Counted from the stretch's first letter, positions 1 to 5,506 are shown. The stretch is DNA of 5,603 nucleotides from Clostridiales bacterium (GCA_004555705.1 SFHI01000093.1:1-5603), one strand, 5' to 3'. The notes: generated by a model from the sequence alone, not told the origin. Numbers and translations: made by a program.

Positions 1-1
1 A

Positions 2-79
2 AAAGGGGTCTCCTGGCAGTTCACTACGGATGATGCTAGAATAAGGCTCAAACATCTCTATCCGGAAATAAAGTTTTAA
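2..79 (+). CDS. C-terminal end of a probable IS630-type transposase (cut by the window edge)
   Basis: An open frame enters from the left edge and encodes 25 residues before TAA at 77-79. The residues include WQFTTDDARIRLKHLYPEIK. This Trp-Gln-Phe-Thr-Thr ... Asp-Ala-Arg-Ile ... Leu-Tyr-Pro pattern resembles, from memory, the extreme C-terminus of IS630-family DDE transposases; the catalytic core would lie outside the window. The frame is convergent with the minus-strand genes and has more AT-rich codons than they do, which fits mobile DNA. If this is an insertion sequence, its right end must fall within the few bases between the stop and the repeat starting at 93. The family call rests on a short tail only. 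Confidence 0.5.
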   Translation, partial: KGVSWQFTTDDARIRLKHLYPEIKF

Positions 80-92
80 GAGGGACTAACTA

Positions 93-195
93 GTAGGGGA
101 GGGTCTTGACCCTCCCGTGAACGCGGTTCGTTTTCGCCGAAATGCCGGGAATATCGCAGCCTTTTCCCGCCGGGAGGGTCAAGACCCTCCCCTAC
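93..195. repeat. 103 bp MITE-like element with 25 bp perfect terminal inverted repeats (GTAGGGG family)
   Basis: Positions 93-117 are the exact reverse complement of 171-195. Each arm is itself a palindrome: GGGAGGGTC then TT then GACCCTCCC (97-116), and the same with AA in the centre (172-191). The outer ends read GTAGGGG and CCCCTAC, so both ends carry a TA dinucleotide, as a TA target duplication would give. The 53 bp interior has no coding potential. The same layout with a different palindromic core occurs at 4271-4380. It lies downstream of the permease gene, so its hairpins might also stabilise or end that transcript, but there is no T-tract to prove a terminator. Confidence 0.85.
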
Positions 196-318
196 AGGGT
201 TTATCAGGCGTTTCTGAAACAGACCGCGTCCCGGATCATCAGCTACTTATACACAGCACCCGGGGAAGTGTTACAGTTTTTCGCCCATCAACTGACACCC
301 GTTCCCTTGAAACCGATC
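196..318. other. Non-coding stretch downstream of the permease gene
   Basis: I see no gene here. A weak imperfect stem at 268-298 (GTGT, CAGTT pairing with AACTG, ACAC, with a 2 nt bulge) could fold just after the permease stop codon, but no T-run follows it on the minus strand, so I do not call it a terminator. Confidence 0.5.
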
Positions 319-1179
319 TCAGCCCCGGGTGTCCTTGCGGACGCGGTGGAGGGCAAAATTGCCCACCAGCAGGGGGACGAGGATGAACAGGAGCAGGATC
401 AGCCACACCGTCCACAGGTGGCTTTCCGCGAACCGGAAGGCGTCGTCCGCCTCGTGGGGGATCATGGGGAACTCCTTCTGCAGCTCCAGGGGCAGGTGGT
501 TTAGGTTGCTGGTGCTGCCCAGGGCTTCCATGCCCCAGCGGCTGAGCATCAGCGCGGACACGGCGGAGGACGCCCCCTCCATGGGGAACAGCACTCCGGA
601 GAACAGCAGCTGGACAATGAGGATGTAGGGCGAAAGCTGGCTGGCCAGCTGCTCACTGCGGACGAAGCAGGAGATCATCAGCCCCATGGCGTCCGCCGCG
701 TACATCACGAGGAACACCGTGATATAATATTCCAGCCCCGTCCAGCCGAAAATCAGGCCGGAGCGCGGCAGATCGTTGCCGTAACACAGCTCCACCCCCG
801 CGAAGCTCAGGCACAGCAGCACACTCTGGATGGCGCACAGCGCCAGCTGCAATATGGCCCGGGATGCGGTGAAGCAGCCGATGCGCAGCGCGCCGCTGAC
901 ATACTCCCGCTTCACCATGGGCCGCTCCTTCACGATGACCTGGATGGAGTTGAACAGCCCGCCCCAGATGGCGGCGCAGACCAGGATGAAGCAGGCGGAT
1001 TTGGTGCTCTCGCAGTTGACGAACATATCCTCTCCCGCGATCCACACCGTGACCACCGCGGCAATCACCGGAAACAGCAGGGAAATGATCAGATTCCGGG
1101 TCTCGCCCAGAAGTACATACCAGCTTTCCGTGATCAGCAGGCCCAGCTCCTGCAGGGGGGAAATTCTGCTGCCTCTCAT
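319..1179 (-). CDS. ABC-2/ABCG-type transporter permease
   Basis: This is the membrane subunit that should pair with the upstream FHA-ABC ATPase in the cytoplasmic membrane. Its 286 residues carry about six hydrophobic segments (roughly 29-48, 60-79, 105-127, 144-169, 183-200 and 255-277), the usual ABC-2 layout. Two features point to the ABCG (white-type) branch: ERPMVKREYVSG after the second segment, resembling the ERP..KRE connecting helix, and SRWGMEAL in the extracellular region between segments 5 and 6. The tail ends in basic HRVRKDTRG on the cytoplasmic side. I prefer the ATG at 1179, with GAGG eight bases upstream and 5 bp after the ATPase stop. A GTG at 1188 would add three residues and give a GTGA overlap. 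Either start implies translational coupling. An export direction is inferred from the family, and the substrate is unknown. Confidence 0.88.
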   Translation of the reverse strand: MRGSRISPLQELGLLITESWYVLLGETRNLIISLLFPVIAAVVTVWIAGEDMFVNCESTKSACFILVCAAIWGGLFNSIQVIVKERPMVKREYVSGALRIGCFTASRAILQLALCAIQSVLLCLSFAGVELCYGNDLPRSGLIFGWTGLEYYITVFLVMYAADAMGLMISCFVRSEQLASQLSPYILIVQLLFSGVLFPMEGASSAVSALMLSRWGMEALGSTSNLNHLPLELQKEFPMIPHEADDAFRFAESHLWTVWLILLLFILVPLLVGNFALHRVRKDTRG

Positions 1180-1184
1180 GGCCC

Positions 1185-2678
1185 TCACCTCACAAATCTC
1201 TTGGGGTCCCGCTCCAGCAGGGTGTACACGTCCCGGATGTCCGCGCCGAAATGGGCCCGGGCCTCCTGGGGGCTGCCGGAGAAGGCCAGACGTCCCACGC
1301 CGTCCACCTTGGCCAGGATGATGACCTGGTCAAAGAGGTTGATATCCGAGACGTCGTGGATAATGGTCAGCACGCTTTTGCCGTTTTTATGGGCCAGATT
1401 GCCCAGAATTTCGAAAAGCTCGTGCTTATAGTTGGGGCTGAGGCCCTGGTCCGGCTCGTCCAGGCACAGCAGGTCCCGGTCCGCCACAAGCTCGATGCCC
1501 ACGTTCACCCGGGTCTGCTCGCCGCCGCTGAGGCGGCAGTTGCGGTTCTGGCGGACGCCGCTGATGCTGAGCATCTCCAGGGTCTGGTCCACCCGGGCCT
1601 GAATCTCCTGGGGGGTGGTGTCCGCCGGGAGCCGCTTCCGGGCGGCAAAGCGGAACTCCATCTCCGGGGTGAAGGAGGGGTGGAAGGTCTTTTGCTGGGG
1701 CACGGAGCCGATCATGTACTTCATCCGGTCGAAATTCTCCAGGAGGTTCACGTCCCGGTAGATCACCGAGCCGGTGACGCCGGACAGCTCCATGCCGTTG
1801 AGGCAGTTCATCAGCGTGGATTTGCCCGCCCCGGCGGTGCCCAGCAGGGCCACCAGGGTGCCCTCCCGGATTTCCAGCCGGACGTCCCGGAGCAGCTCCC
1901 TGGTGCCGGTGCCGGTGTCGCTTTTCACCTTTTTGGACCGGATATCCGCCTGCAGCACCGTCTGCCGCCGGTCCGGCGGGGTATGGCGGAGGATCTGCTG
2001 GCTCTCCCGCCGGTTCAGGGAGGCATAGAGCAGATGGTCGCCCAGGAAGAAGTAGTTCCGGTCGTACACGGAGATGCAGTCCTTCTCCCGCAGCGGGGTG
2101 GGGGAGGTGACCTTCCGCCCGTTGAGGAAGGTGCCCGCGATGCTGCCGCAGTCGGAAACGAACCAGAGTCCGTTCTTCAGCTCCAGCCTGGCGTGCCGCC
2201 GGGACACATAGGGCTGGGGCTCCACGATATCGCTGCCGGGGTCCCGCCCGATGGTCAGCTGGGAGCGTCCCTGCAGGAGCAAGGTGCGCCACTGCCCCTG
2301 GACGGGGGAGGCGGAGAACATGATCAGGATGCCCTTGGAGCTGCTGCGGTTCAGGTCGTTGTTATCAATGCGCAGAATATCCCGGTTGTTCAGGCATACG
2401 GTGGTGTTTCTTCCGGGGGAGGGACGGGGGAGCTTCGTGCCGTTGTAGAAGGTGCCGTTGGTATTGGCGGGGTTGTCCACATAATACCATTTTCCCTCCA
2501 TCTGCATGAACCAGCCATGCTCCCGACTGGCAAGGCCGGAGGTAAGGGGAATGTTCTGACCGGAGCCGGTGCCCTGCCGGCCCAGGGACCACTGGTTCCG
2601 TCCGGCCAGGGACCAGGTGCGGACCTGGCCCTCCTCCAGGATGATGAGCTGCGCGCCCGCAGCCATTTGTGTATCCAT
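1185..2678 (-). CDS. ABC transporter ATP-binding protein with two N-terminal FHA domains
   Basis: A 497-residue cytoplasmic ATPase with a phosphopeptide-sensing front end. FHA domain 1 spans about 20-105 (G33-R34, S51-x-x-H54, N79-G80). FHA domain 2 spans about 132-220 (G144-R145, S159-x-x-H162, N186-G187). The phosphothreonine-binding residues look intact in both. After a linker the ABC domain begins near 242: Walker A GTAGAGKST 280-288, Q-loop around VPQQ 326-329, signature LSGGEQ 383-388, Walker B LLCLDE 403-408, and switch His441. The D-loop is odd: DEPDQGLSP instead of the usual DEPTSGLDP form. The start at 2678 has a purine-rich site (GGAGAGGAGAG) about 8-10 bases upstream; the open frame continues to 3164, but only through repeat DNA. 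The permease gene follows 5 bp downstream. The domain order matches the front half of mycobacterial Rv1747, which is controlled by a Ser/Thr kinase. No kinase gene lies in this window. Confidence 0.93.
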   Translation of the reverse strand: MDTQMAAGAQLIILEEGQVRTWSLAGRNQWSLGRQGTGSGQNIPLTSGLASREHGWFMQMEGKWYYVDNPANTNGTFYNGTKLPRPSPGRNTTVCLNNRDILRIDNNDLNRSSSKGILIMFSASPVQGQWRTLLLQGRSQLTIGRDPGSDIVEPQPYVSRRHARLELKNGLWFVSDCGSIAGTFLNGRKVTSPTPLREKDCISVYDRNYFFLGDHLLYASLNRRESQQILRHTPPDRRQTVLQADIRSKKVKSDTGTGTRELLRDVRLEIREGTLVALLGTAGAGKSTLMNCLNGMELSGVTGSVIYRDVNLLENFDRMKYMIGSVPQQKTFHPSFTPEMEFRFAARKRLPADTTPQEIQARVDQTLEMLSISGVRQNRNCRLSGGEQTRVNVGIELVADRDLLCLDEPDQGLSPNYKHELFEILGNLAHKNGKSVLTIIHDVSDINLFDQVIILAKVDGVGRLAFSGSPQEARAHFGADIRDVYTLLERDPKRFVR

Positions 2679-2720
2679 AGGGTATTCTCTCCTCTCCGCC
2701 GTGACAAGTACGGTGTATCC

Positions 2721-2726
2721 ATTATA
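2721..2726 (-). promoter_or_regulatory. Candidate -10 box for the FHA-ABC/permease operon
   Basis: Read on the minus strand this is a perfect TATAAT, 42 bases before the ATG at 2678. That would give a leader of about 35 nt containing the ribosome binding site. No good -35 box is seen at 16-18 bp spacing (the sequence there is GC-rich) and there is no TG extension. It lies just outside the neighbouring repeat element. Confidence 0.45.
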
Positions 2727-2783
2727 TGCCGGAAATTGCCCTGCCGCAGGGGGGTTCGACTGAAAATTCTCTTTTGTGCATAT

Positions 2784-2803
2784 CGGCAAATTGGTGTTTG
2801 TCG
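2784..2803. repeat. TTGGTG-loop hairpin repeat, copy 1
   Basis: CGGCAAA pairs with TTTGTCG (one G-T wobble) around the loop TTGGTG. The 17 bases 2787-2803 are exactly inverted at 3004-3020, so this motif brackets the larger element at 2822-2995. The core AATTGGTGTTT is at 2789-2799. Confidence 0.7.
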
Positions 2804-2821
2804 GGCTGCGTCCCAAATTAC

Positions 2822-2995
2822 CTGTCATTGCGAACCAGTCCGCAGACTGGTGTGGCAATCCCCCGGTTAGAGGGGAAATGTACCGAAAATCGCCCAGGAA
2901 GCGGGGATTGTTACTGGTTTTGGTGGTAATCGTTACCTGGTTCCTTTCAACCGGGGGATTGCCACGCCAGTGTGCGCACTGGCTCGCAATGACAG
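2822..2995. repeat. 174 bp palindromic element with 47 nt inverted arms (CATTGCGA...CCCCGGTT family)
   Basis: The left arm 2822-2868 and the reverse complement of 2949-2995 match at 43 of 47 positions. Each arm folds on its own: an outer stem ATTGC/GCAAT (2827-2831 with 2855-2859), then a 7 bp inner stem around the loop CGCA (2834-2840 with 2845-2851). All four differences between arms are two compensatory pairs (A-T to G-C and C-G to G-C). The 80 bp interior (2869-2948) shows no coding signal. It fills most of the gap between the serine acetyltransferase and FHA-ABC genes. A further left arm is at 5540-5586. Confidence 0.88.
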
Positions 2996-3003
2996 CATAT
3001 ATT

Positions 3004-3023
3004 CGACAAACACCAATTTGTCG
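3004..3023. repeat. TTGGTG-loop hairpin repeat, copy 2 (inverted)
   Basis: CGACAAA (3004-3010) pairs perfectly with TTTGTCG (3017-3023) around CACCAA, which is TTGGTG on the other strand. It is the inverted partner of 2784-2803. The core AATTGGTGTTT reads on the minus strand at 3018-3008. Confidence 0.7.
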
Positions 3024-3082
3024 GGCAGTTGCGTAGAACCGATAAGCACATTCTCTTTTTCCGTATCCCCCGAAACGCGAAA

Positions 3083-3106
3083 CGCCGTCCCGAAACCGGG
3101 ACGGCG
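3083..3106 (-). terminator. Probable intrinsic terminator of the serine acetyltransferase gene
   Basis: A perfect 10 bp GC-rich stem (CGCCGTCCCG with CGGGACGGCG) and a 4 nt loop lie about 80 bases after the stop codon. On the minus strand the stem is followed by TTTCGCGTTT, a broken T-tract. The stem is strong and well placed, but the T-run is imperfect, so efficiency is uncertain. Confidence 0.65.
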
Positions 3107-3186
3107 GAGGATGGAGAAGGAAGGCTGAGGATTGGTGTTGGGGGCCAAACACGCTTTGGCGCACTGCCCCGTCGGGGCAATCGGCA

Positions 3187-4122
3187 TCAATGCGCGCCCT
3201 GCTCTTCCCAGAAGGGTTCGGCCTTTACGCAGCCGGAGCAGGTTCTGGGCTTGAACTGGAGCTCCTGGCTCTTGACGCTGACTGTGGTGCAGGGGGGAAT
3301 GGAGTGGGTGATGAACACGTTGGAGCCGATGACGCTGTCCCGGCCGATGACCGTGCCGCCCCCCAGGATGGAGGCGCCGGCGTAGATGGTCACGTTGTCC
3401 TCGATGGTGGGGTGCCGCCGCTGGCCCCGGAGGCTCTGTCCGCCCCGGGTGGTCAGGGCGCCCAGGGTCACGCCCTGGTACAGCTTCACCCGGTCGCCGA
3501 TGACCGTGGTCTCGCCGATGACGATGCCCGTGCCGTGGTCGATGAAGAAATATTTTCCGATGGTGGCTCCGGGGTTGATGTCGATGCCGGTGACGGAGTG
3601 GGCGTGCTCGGTCATGATCCGGGGGATCATGGGCACCCCCAGGGTGTACAGCACATGGGCCAGCCGGTACACCGTGACGGCGAAAAGCCCGGGGTAGCAG
3701 AAGATGATCTCCTCCACGCTGAAGGCCGCAGGGTCCCCCTCGAAGAAGGCCTCCACATCGGTCTGGGCCACGGCCCGGACGGCGGGAATCTGCCGGAAGA
3801 AATCCAGGCACACCTCCTGGGCCCGTGCTTCCGCCTGCTCCTGGCCCAGGGTGGGCCGGAGCACCAGGTCCACCTGCTTGTTCAGGTTGTACATCACATC
3901 CTCGATGAGCATACTGAGGTTGTGGCGGGCGTTGTAAATCCGGTAGCGTTTGTCCCGGGAGTAGCCGGGGTACATGATGCGCAGGAGCTTTCCGATCATG
4001 TCAATGATCAGCTCCTTATCCGGCTGGTCGATGGGATTCAGGCGGTCAATGGCGCGGCCCTGCCGGTAATCCAGCAGAATGCTGTCCACAATGGACTCCA
4101 CGCTCTGCTCAATAGGTGTCAT
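3187..4122 (-). CDS. cysE: Serine O-acetyltransferase
   Basis: Transfers an acetyl group from acetyl-CoA to L-serine to give O-acetylserine, the precursor that a cysteine synthase turns into cysteine; the enzyme is cytosolic. The 311 residues have an alpha-helical N-terminal part (to about 160) and a left-handed beta-helix of hexapeptide repeats (about 175-285). Recognisable residues are DPAAF at 130, D181 in DINPGA, H196 in DHGTGIVIGET and H237 in RRHPTI, matching the catalytic Asp and His positions of CysE. The loop between QGVTLGA and RHPTI (about 222-236) is longer than in E. coli CysE and resembles the EpsC/SrpH-like branch. The C-terminus carries a CSGC pair (Cys295, Cys298). The ATG at 4122 has AGGAGG seven bases upstream; a further in-frame start at 4152 lacks such a site. 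No cysteine synthase gene is adjacent. Confidence 0.93.
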   Translation of the reverse strand: MTPIEQSVESIVDSILLDYRQGRAIDRLNPIDQPDKELIIDMIGKLLRIMYPGYSRDKRYRIYNARHNLSMLIEDVMYNLNKQVDLVLRPTLGQEQAEARAQEVCLDFFRQIPAVRAVAQTDVEAFFEGDPAAFSVEEIIFCYPGLFAVTVYRLAHVLYTLGVPMIPRIMTEHAHSVTGIDINPGATIGKYFFIDHGTGIVIGETTVIGDRVKLYQGVTLGALTTRGGQSLRGQRRHPTIEDNVTIYAGASILGGGTVIGRDSVIGSNVFITHSIPPCTTVSVKSQELQFKPRTCSGCVKAEPFWEEQGAH

Positions 4123-4156
4123 AGGGTTTCCTCCTGAAATGATGATGCACAATTAA

Positions 4157-4173
4157 GGCGGCTGACTGCCGCC
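4157..4173. other. Small perfect hairpin upstream of cysE
   Basis: GGCGGC and GCCGCC form a 6 bp stem around TGACT, some 35 bases upstream of the cysE start and so probably within or near its leader. No T-run follows on either strand and there is no T-box or riboswitch signature, so its role is unknown. Confidence 0.4.
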
Positions 4174-4176
4174 AGA

Positions 4177-4214
4177 GTGGACAGTGGACAGTTAAGGAGT
4201 CCCTTCGGGACGAA
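4177..4214 (+). repeat. Half copy of the heptad-plus-hairpin repeat (ATTGACA family)
   Basis: Two tandem GTGGACA heptads (4177-4190), then GTTAAGGA, then the hairpin GTCCC-TTC-GGGAC (4199-4211). This is the same order as the minus-strand reading of 5506-5459: ATTGACA heptads, ATTAAGGA, ATCCC-TTC-GGGAT. No clear full partner arm is present; a degenerate heptad at 4399-4404 on the minus strand could be a remnant. It lies upstream of cysE. Confidence 0.65.
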
Positions 4215-4222
4215 CAGAAAAG

Positions 4223-4245
4223 AAAGCGATAAATTGGTGTTTAAA
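4223..4245 (+). repeat. AATTGGTGTTT motif, copy 3
   Basis: AAAGCGATAAATTGGTG followed by TTTAAA. It matches 5336-5358 at 21 of 23 positions, and both copies lie upstream of a gene start. The shared core of all four copies is AATTGGTGTTT. Confidence 0.6.
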
Positions 4246-4270
4246 GTTTTGGAATACGTTACGCTGCTGC

Positions 4271-4380
4271 CGTAGGGGCGGATATTATCCGCCCGAAACG
4301 TTGCGGTTTTTGAGCATTTTCGATTAACGCGGACATTTTTGTGGACGTGGGGCTGCGGGCGGATAATATCCGCCCCTACG
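4271..4380. repeat. 110 bp MITE-like element with 24 bp perfect terminal inverted repeats (GTAGGGG family)
   Basis: Positions 4271-4294 are the exact reverse complement of 4357-4380. Each arm is also a palindrome around one central base (GGGCGGATA-T-TATCCGCCC). The outer ends read CGTAGGGG and CCCCTACG, again with TA at each end. The 62 bp interior is non-coding. The element overlaps the end of the lipid kinase gene: the TAG stop at 4378-4376 is part of the right arm. It lies between that gene and cysE, and could fold in the 3' end of the kinase mRNA. Confidence 0.88.
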
Positions 4381-5314
4381 ATAACCAATCGCCACAACTG
4401 TCAACTTTTGCCTGCCAGGTTAGCCCCCTGGGGTAGAAGAAGCGGATTTTTTCCTTGGCCACGGACATTTCCACCACCTGGCCCCGGCGCAGCTCCCCGT
4501 CCAGGTTGATGGGGGTGTCCCGGTCGCAGCGGATGGTCACATGGTCGGTGCGGAAGGAGCGTATGAACTCCGGCAGCTCCCGGTAGCGGCCGGACTTGTA
4601 TTTTCCGATGAGGGCGGGCACCTGGAGCCTGCTGACGCTTTTCACCAGCAGCACGTCCAGAATCCCGTCGGTGGGGTCGGCCTCGGGCACCGGGTTGAAG
4701 CCGCCGCCGTAGAACCTTCCGTTGCACACGCAGACGAAGGTCTGGTCGCCGTCGATGGTTTCTCCGTTGATTTCCACCACGTAATGCTCCCCGATGCCCT
4801 TTACCACGTTGACCAGGGTGCTGACGAGATACGCCCGGAAGCCCTGGAGCAGGGGGATGCGCTTATAGTTGGCAACATCCGTGCCGATCCGGGCGTCCAG
4901 GCCCACGGAGCAGATGTTCAGGGCCAGGGAGTCGTTGCAGCGGATCATGTCGAACTCCGCCACCTCCGCGTCCAGCAGCCGTTCCAGGTGGAAGAAGGCC
5001 TTGGGGTCGCTGAACAGCTTCACAAAATCGTTGCCGCTGCCCCCGGAGAACACGGTCACCGCCGCGTTGGGGAAGCCCGCCGCCCCCGCGGCCACCTCGT
5101 TGAGGGTGCCGTCGCCGCCGCAGGCATAAATCCGGTATTCCTCCCCGGACTCCGCCGCCTCCCGGGCAAGTTTTTCGCAATGGCCCGGGGCCTGGGACAC
5201 CTCAATCCGGTAGTCCAGGCGCCTTTCGTCACAGGCTTCCCGGATGGCCTGGGTGTACTCCCTCGTCCGATCCCTGCTCCCCGCCACCGGGTTGATGATG
5301 AATAAATGCTTCAT
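4376..5314 (-). CDS. YegS/DagK-family lipid kinase (diacylglycerol kinase catalytic domain)
   Basis: Expected to phosphorylate diacylglycerol or a related lipid with ATP at the inner face of the membrane, feeding phosphatidic acid back into phospholipid synthesis. The 312 residues show the family motifs in order: NPVAG 8-12, GGDGTLNEV 66-74, GSGNDF 92-97, GLDARIG 138-144, FYGGGFNP about 201-208, DGILDV 216-221 and LDGE 271-274. The start at 5314 has GGAGG six bases upstream. The core fold seems to end near FFYPRG (292-297). The last codons (K303 to S312) are AT-richer than the gene body, include a heptad-like GTTGACAGTTG, and stop inside the repeat at 4271-4380, so the tail appears to be repeat-derived. 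The exact lipid (diacylglycerol, undecaprenol or sphingoid) cannot be read from the sequence. Confidence 0.92.
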   Translation of the reverse strand: MKHLFIINPVAGSRDRTREYTQAIREACDERRLDYRIEVSQAPGHCEKLAREAAESGEEYRIYACGGDGTLNEVAAGAAGFPNAAVTVFSGGSGNDFVKLFSDPKAFFHLERLLDAEVAEFDMIRCNDSLALNICSVGLDARIGTDVANYKRIPLLQGFRAYLVSTLVNVVKGIGEHYVVEINGETIDGDQTFVCVCNGRFYGGGFNPVPEADPTDGILDVLLVKSVSRLQVPALIGKYKSGRYRELPEFIRSFRTDHVTIRCDRDTPINLDGELRRGQVVEMSVAKEKIRFFYPRGLTWQAKVDSCGDWLS

Positions 5315-5335
5315 GGTGATCCTCCCCCTCCGGAA

Positions 5336-5358
5336 AAAGCGATCAATTGGTGTTTGAA
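5336..5358 (+). repeat. AATTGGTGTTT motif, copy 4
   Basis: AAAGCGATCAATTGGTG followed by TTTGAA, immediately upstream of the lipid kinase ribosome binding site. It differs from 4223-4245 at two positions that lie on opposite sides of the TTGGTG core. Confidence 0.6.
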
Positions 5359-5370
5359 CGGCTTTGCCGA

Positions 5371-5506
5371 ATTGACAATTGACAATTGACAGTTGACAAT
5401 TATTGTGTCCCTCCGGGACAATTTTGAAATAGAACGCCCCTGTCTTTGCCTATAAAAATTAATTTCATCCCGAAGGGATTCCTTAATTGTCAATTGTCAA
5501 TTGTTA
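5371..5506. repeat. Inverted-repeat element of tandem TTGACA heptads plus hairpins
   Basis: The left arm has four TTGACA units at a 7 bp period (starting at 5372, 5379, 5386 and 5393), then a hairpin TGTCCC-TCC-GGGACA (5406-5420). The right arm, inverted, has two TTGACA units and a degenerate third (5488-5507), and the hairpin ATCCC-GAA-GGGAT (5467-5479). The arms are imperfect reverse complements over about 45 bp. The middle (about 5427-5458) shows no gene. The TTGACA units look like -35 boxes on both strands, but I find no matching -10 box for the kinase gene. This element and its flanks occupy the whole gap upstream of that gene. Confidence 0.8.

Noticed and set aside
247..255. TTATACACA, a match to a relaxed DnaA box
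   Set aside because: A single isolated match with no clustered boxes, AT-rich unwinding region or replication genes nearby; most likely chance.
268..298. Terminator after the permease gene
   Set aside because: The stem is AU-rich with a 2 nt bulge and an 11 nt loop, and TTCCCC rather than a T-tract follows on the minus strand.
1251..2870. 539-codon open frame on the plus strand opposite the FHA-ABC gene
   Set aside because: Its product is low-complexity, rich in Gly, Ala, Val, His and Gln, with no recognisable domain. It is the expected antisense shadow of a GC-rich gene whose motifs are all intact on the minus strand.
2822..2995. Integron attC site or CRISPR-like repeat
   Set aside because: The arms are hairpins in inverted orientation, without the attC R and L box layout, an integrase gene, or regularly spaced direct repeats with unique spacers.
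2679..3164. N-terminal extension of the FHA-ABC protein to 659 residues
   Set aside because: The added 162 residues are a translation of the palindromic repeat region and the cysE terminator. A good ribosome binding site and a TATAAT box favour the start at 2678.
3190..4137. 315-codon open frame on the plus strand opposite cysE, and a similar one at 4541-5305 opposite the lipid kinase
   Set aside because: Both mirror GC-biased third positions of clear minus-strand enzymes and show no motif of their own.
4123..4152. Start of cysE ten codons upstream
   Set aside because: AGGAGG lies seven bases before the ATG at 4122; the upstream start would place this site inside the coding sequence and has none of its own.
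4123..4375. T-box or other cysteine-responsive riboswitch upstream of cysE
   Set aside because: No T-box core or specifier-loop pattern is visible; the gap is filled by repeat sequences.
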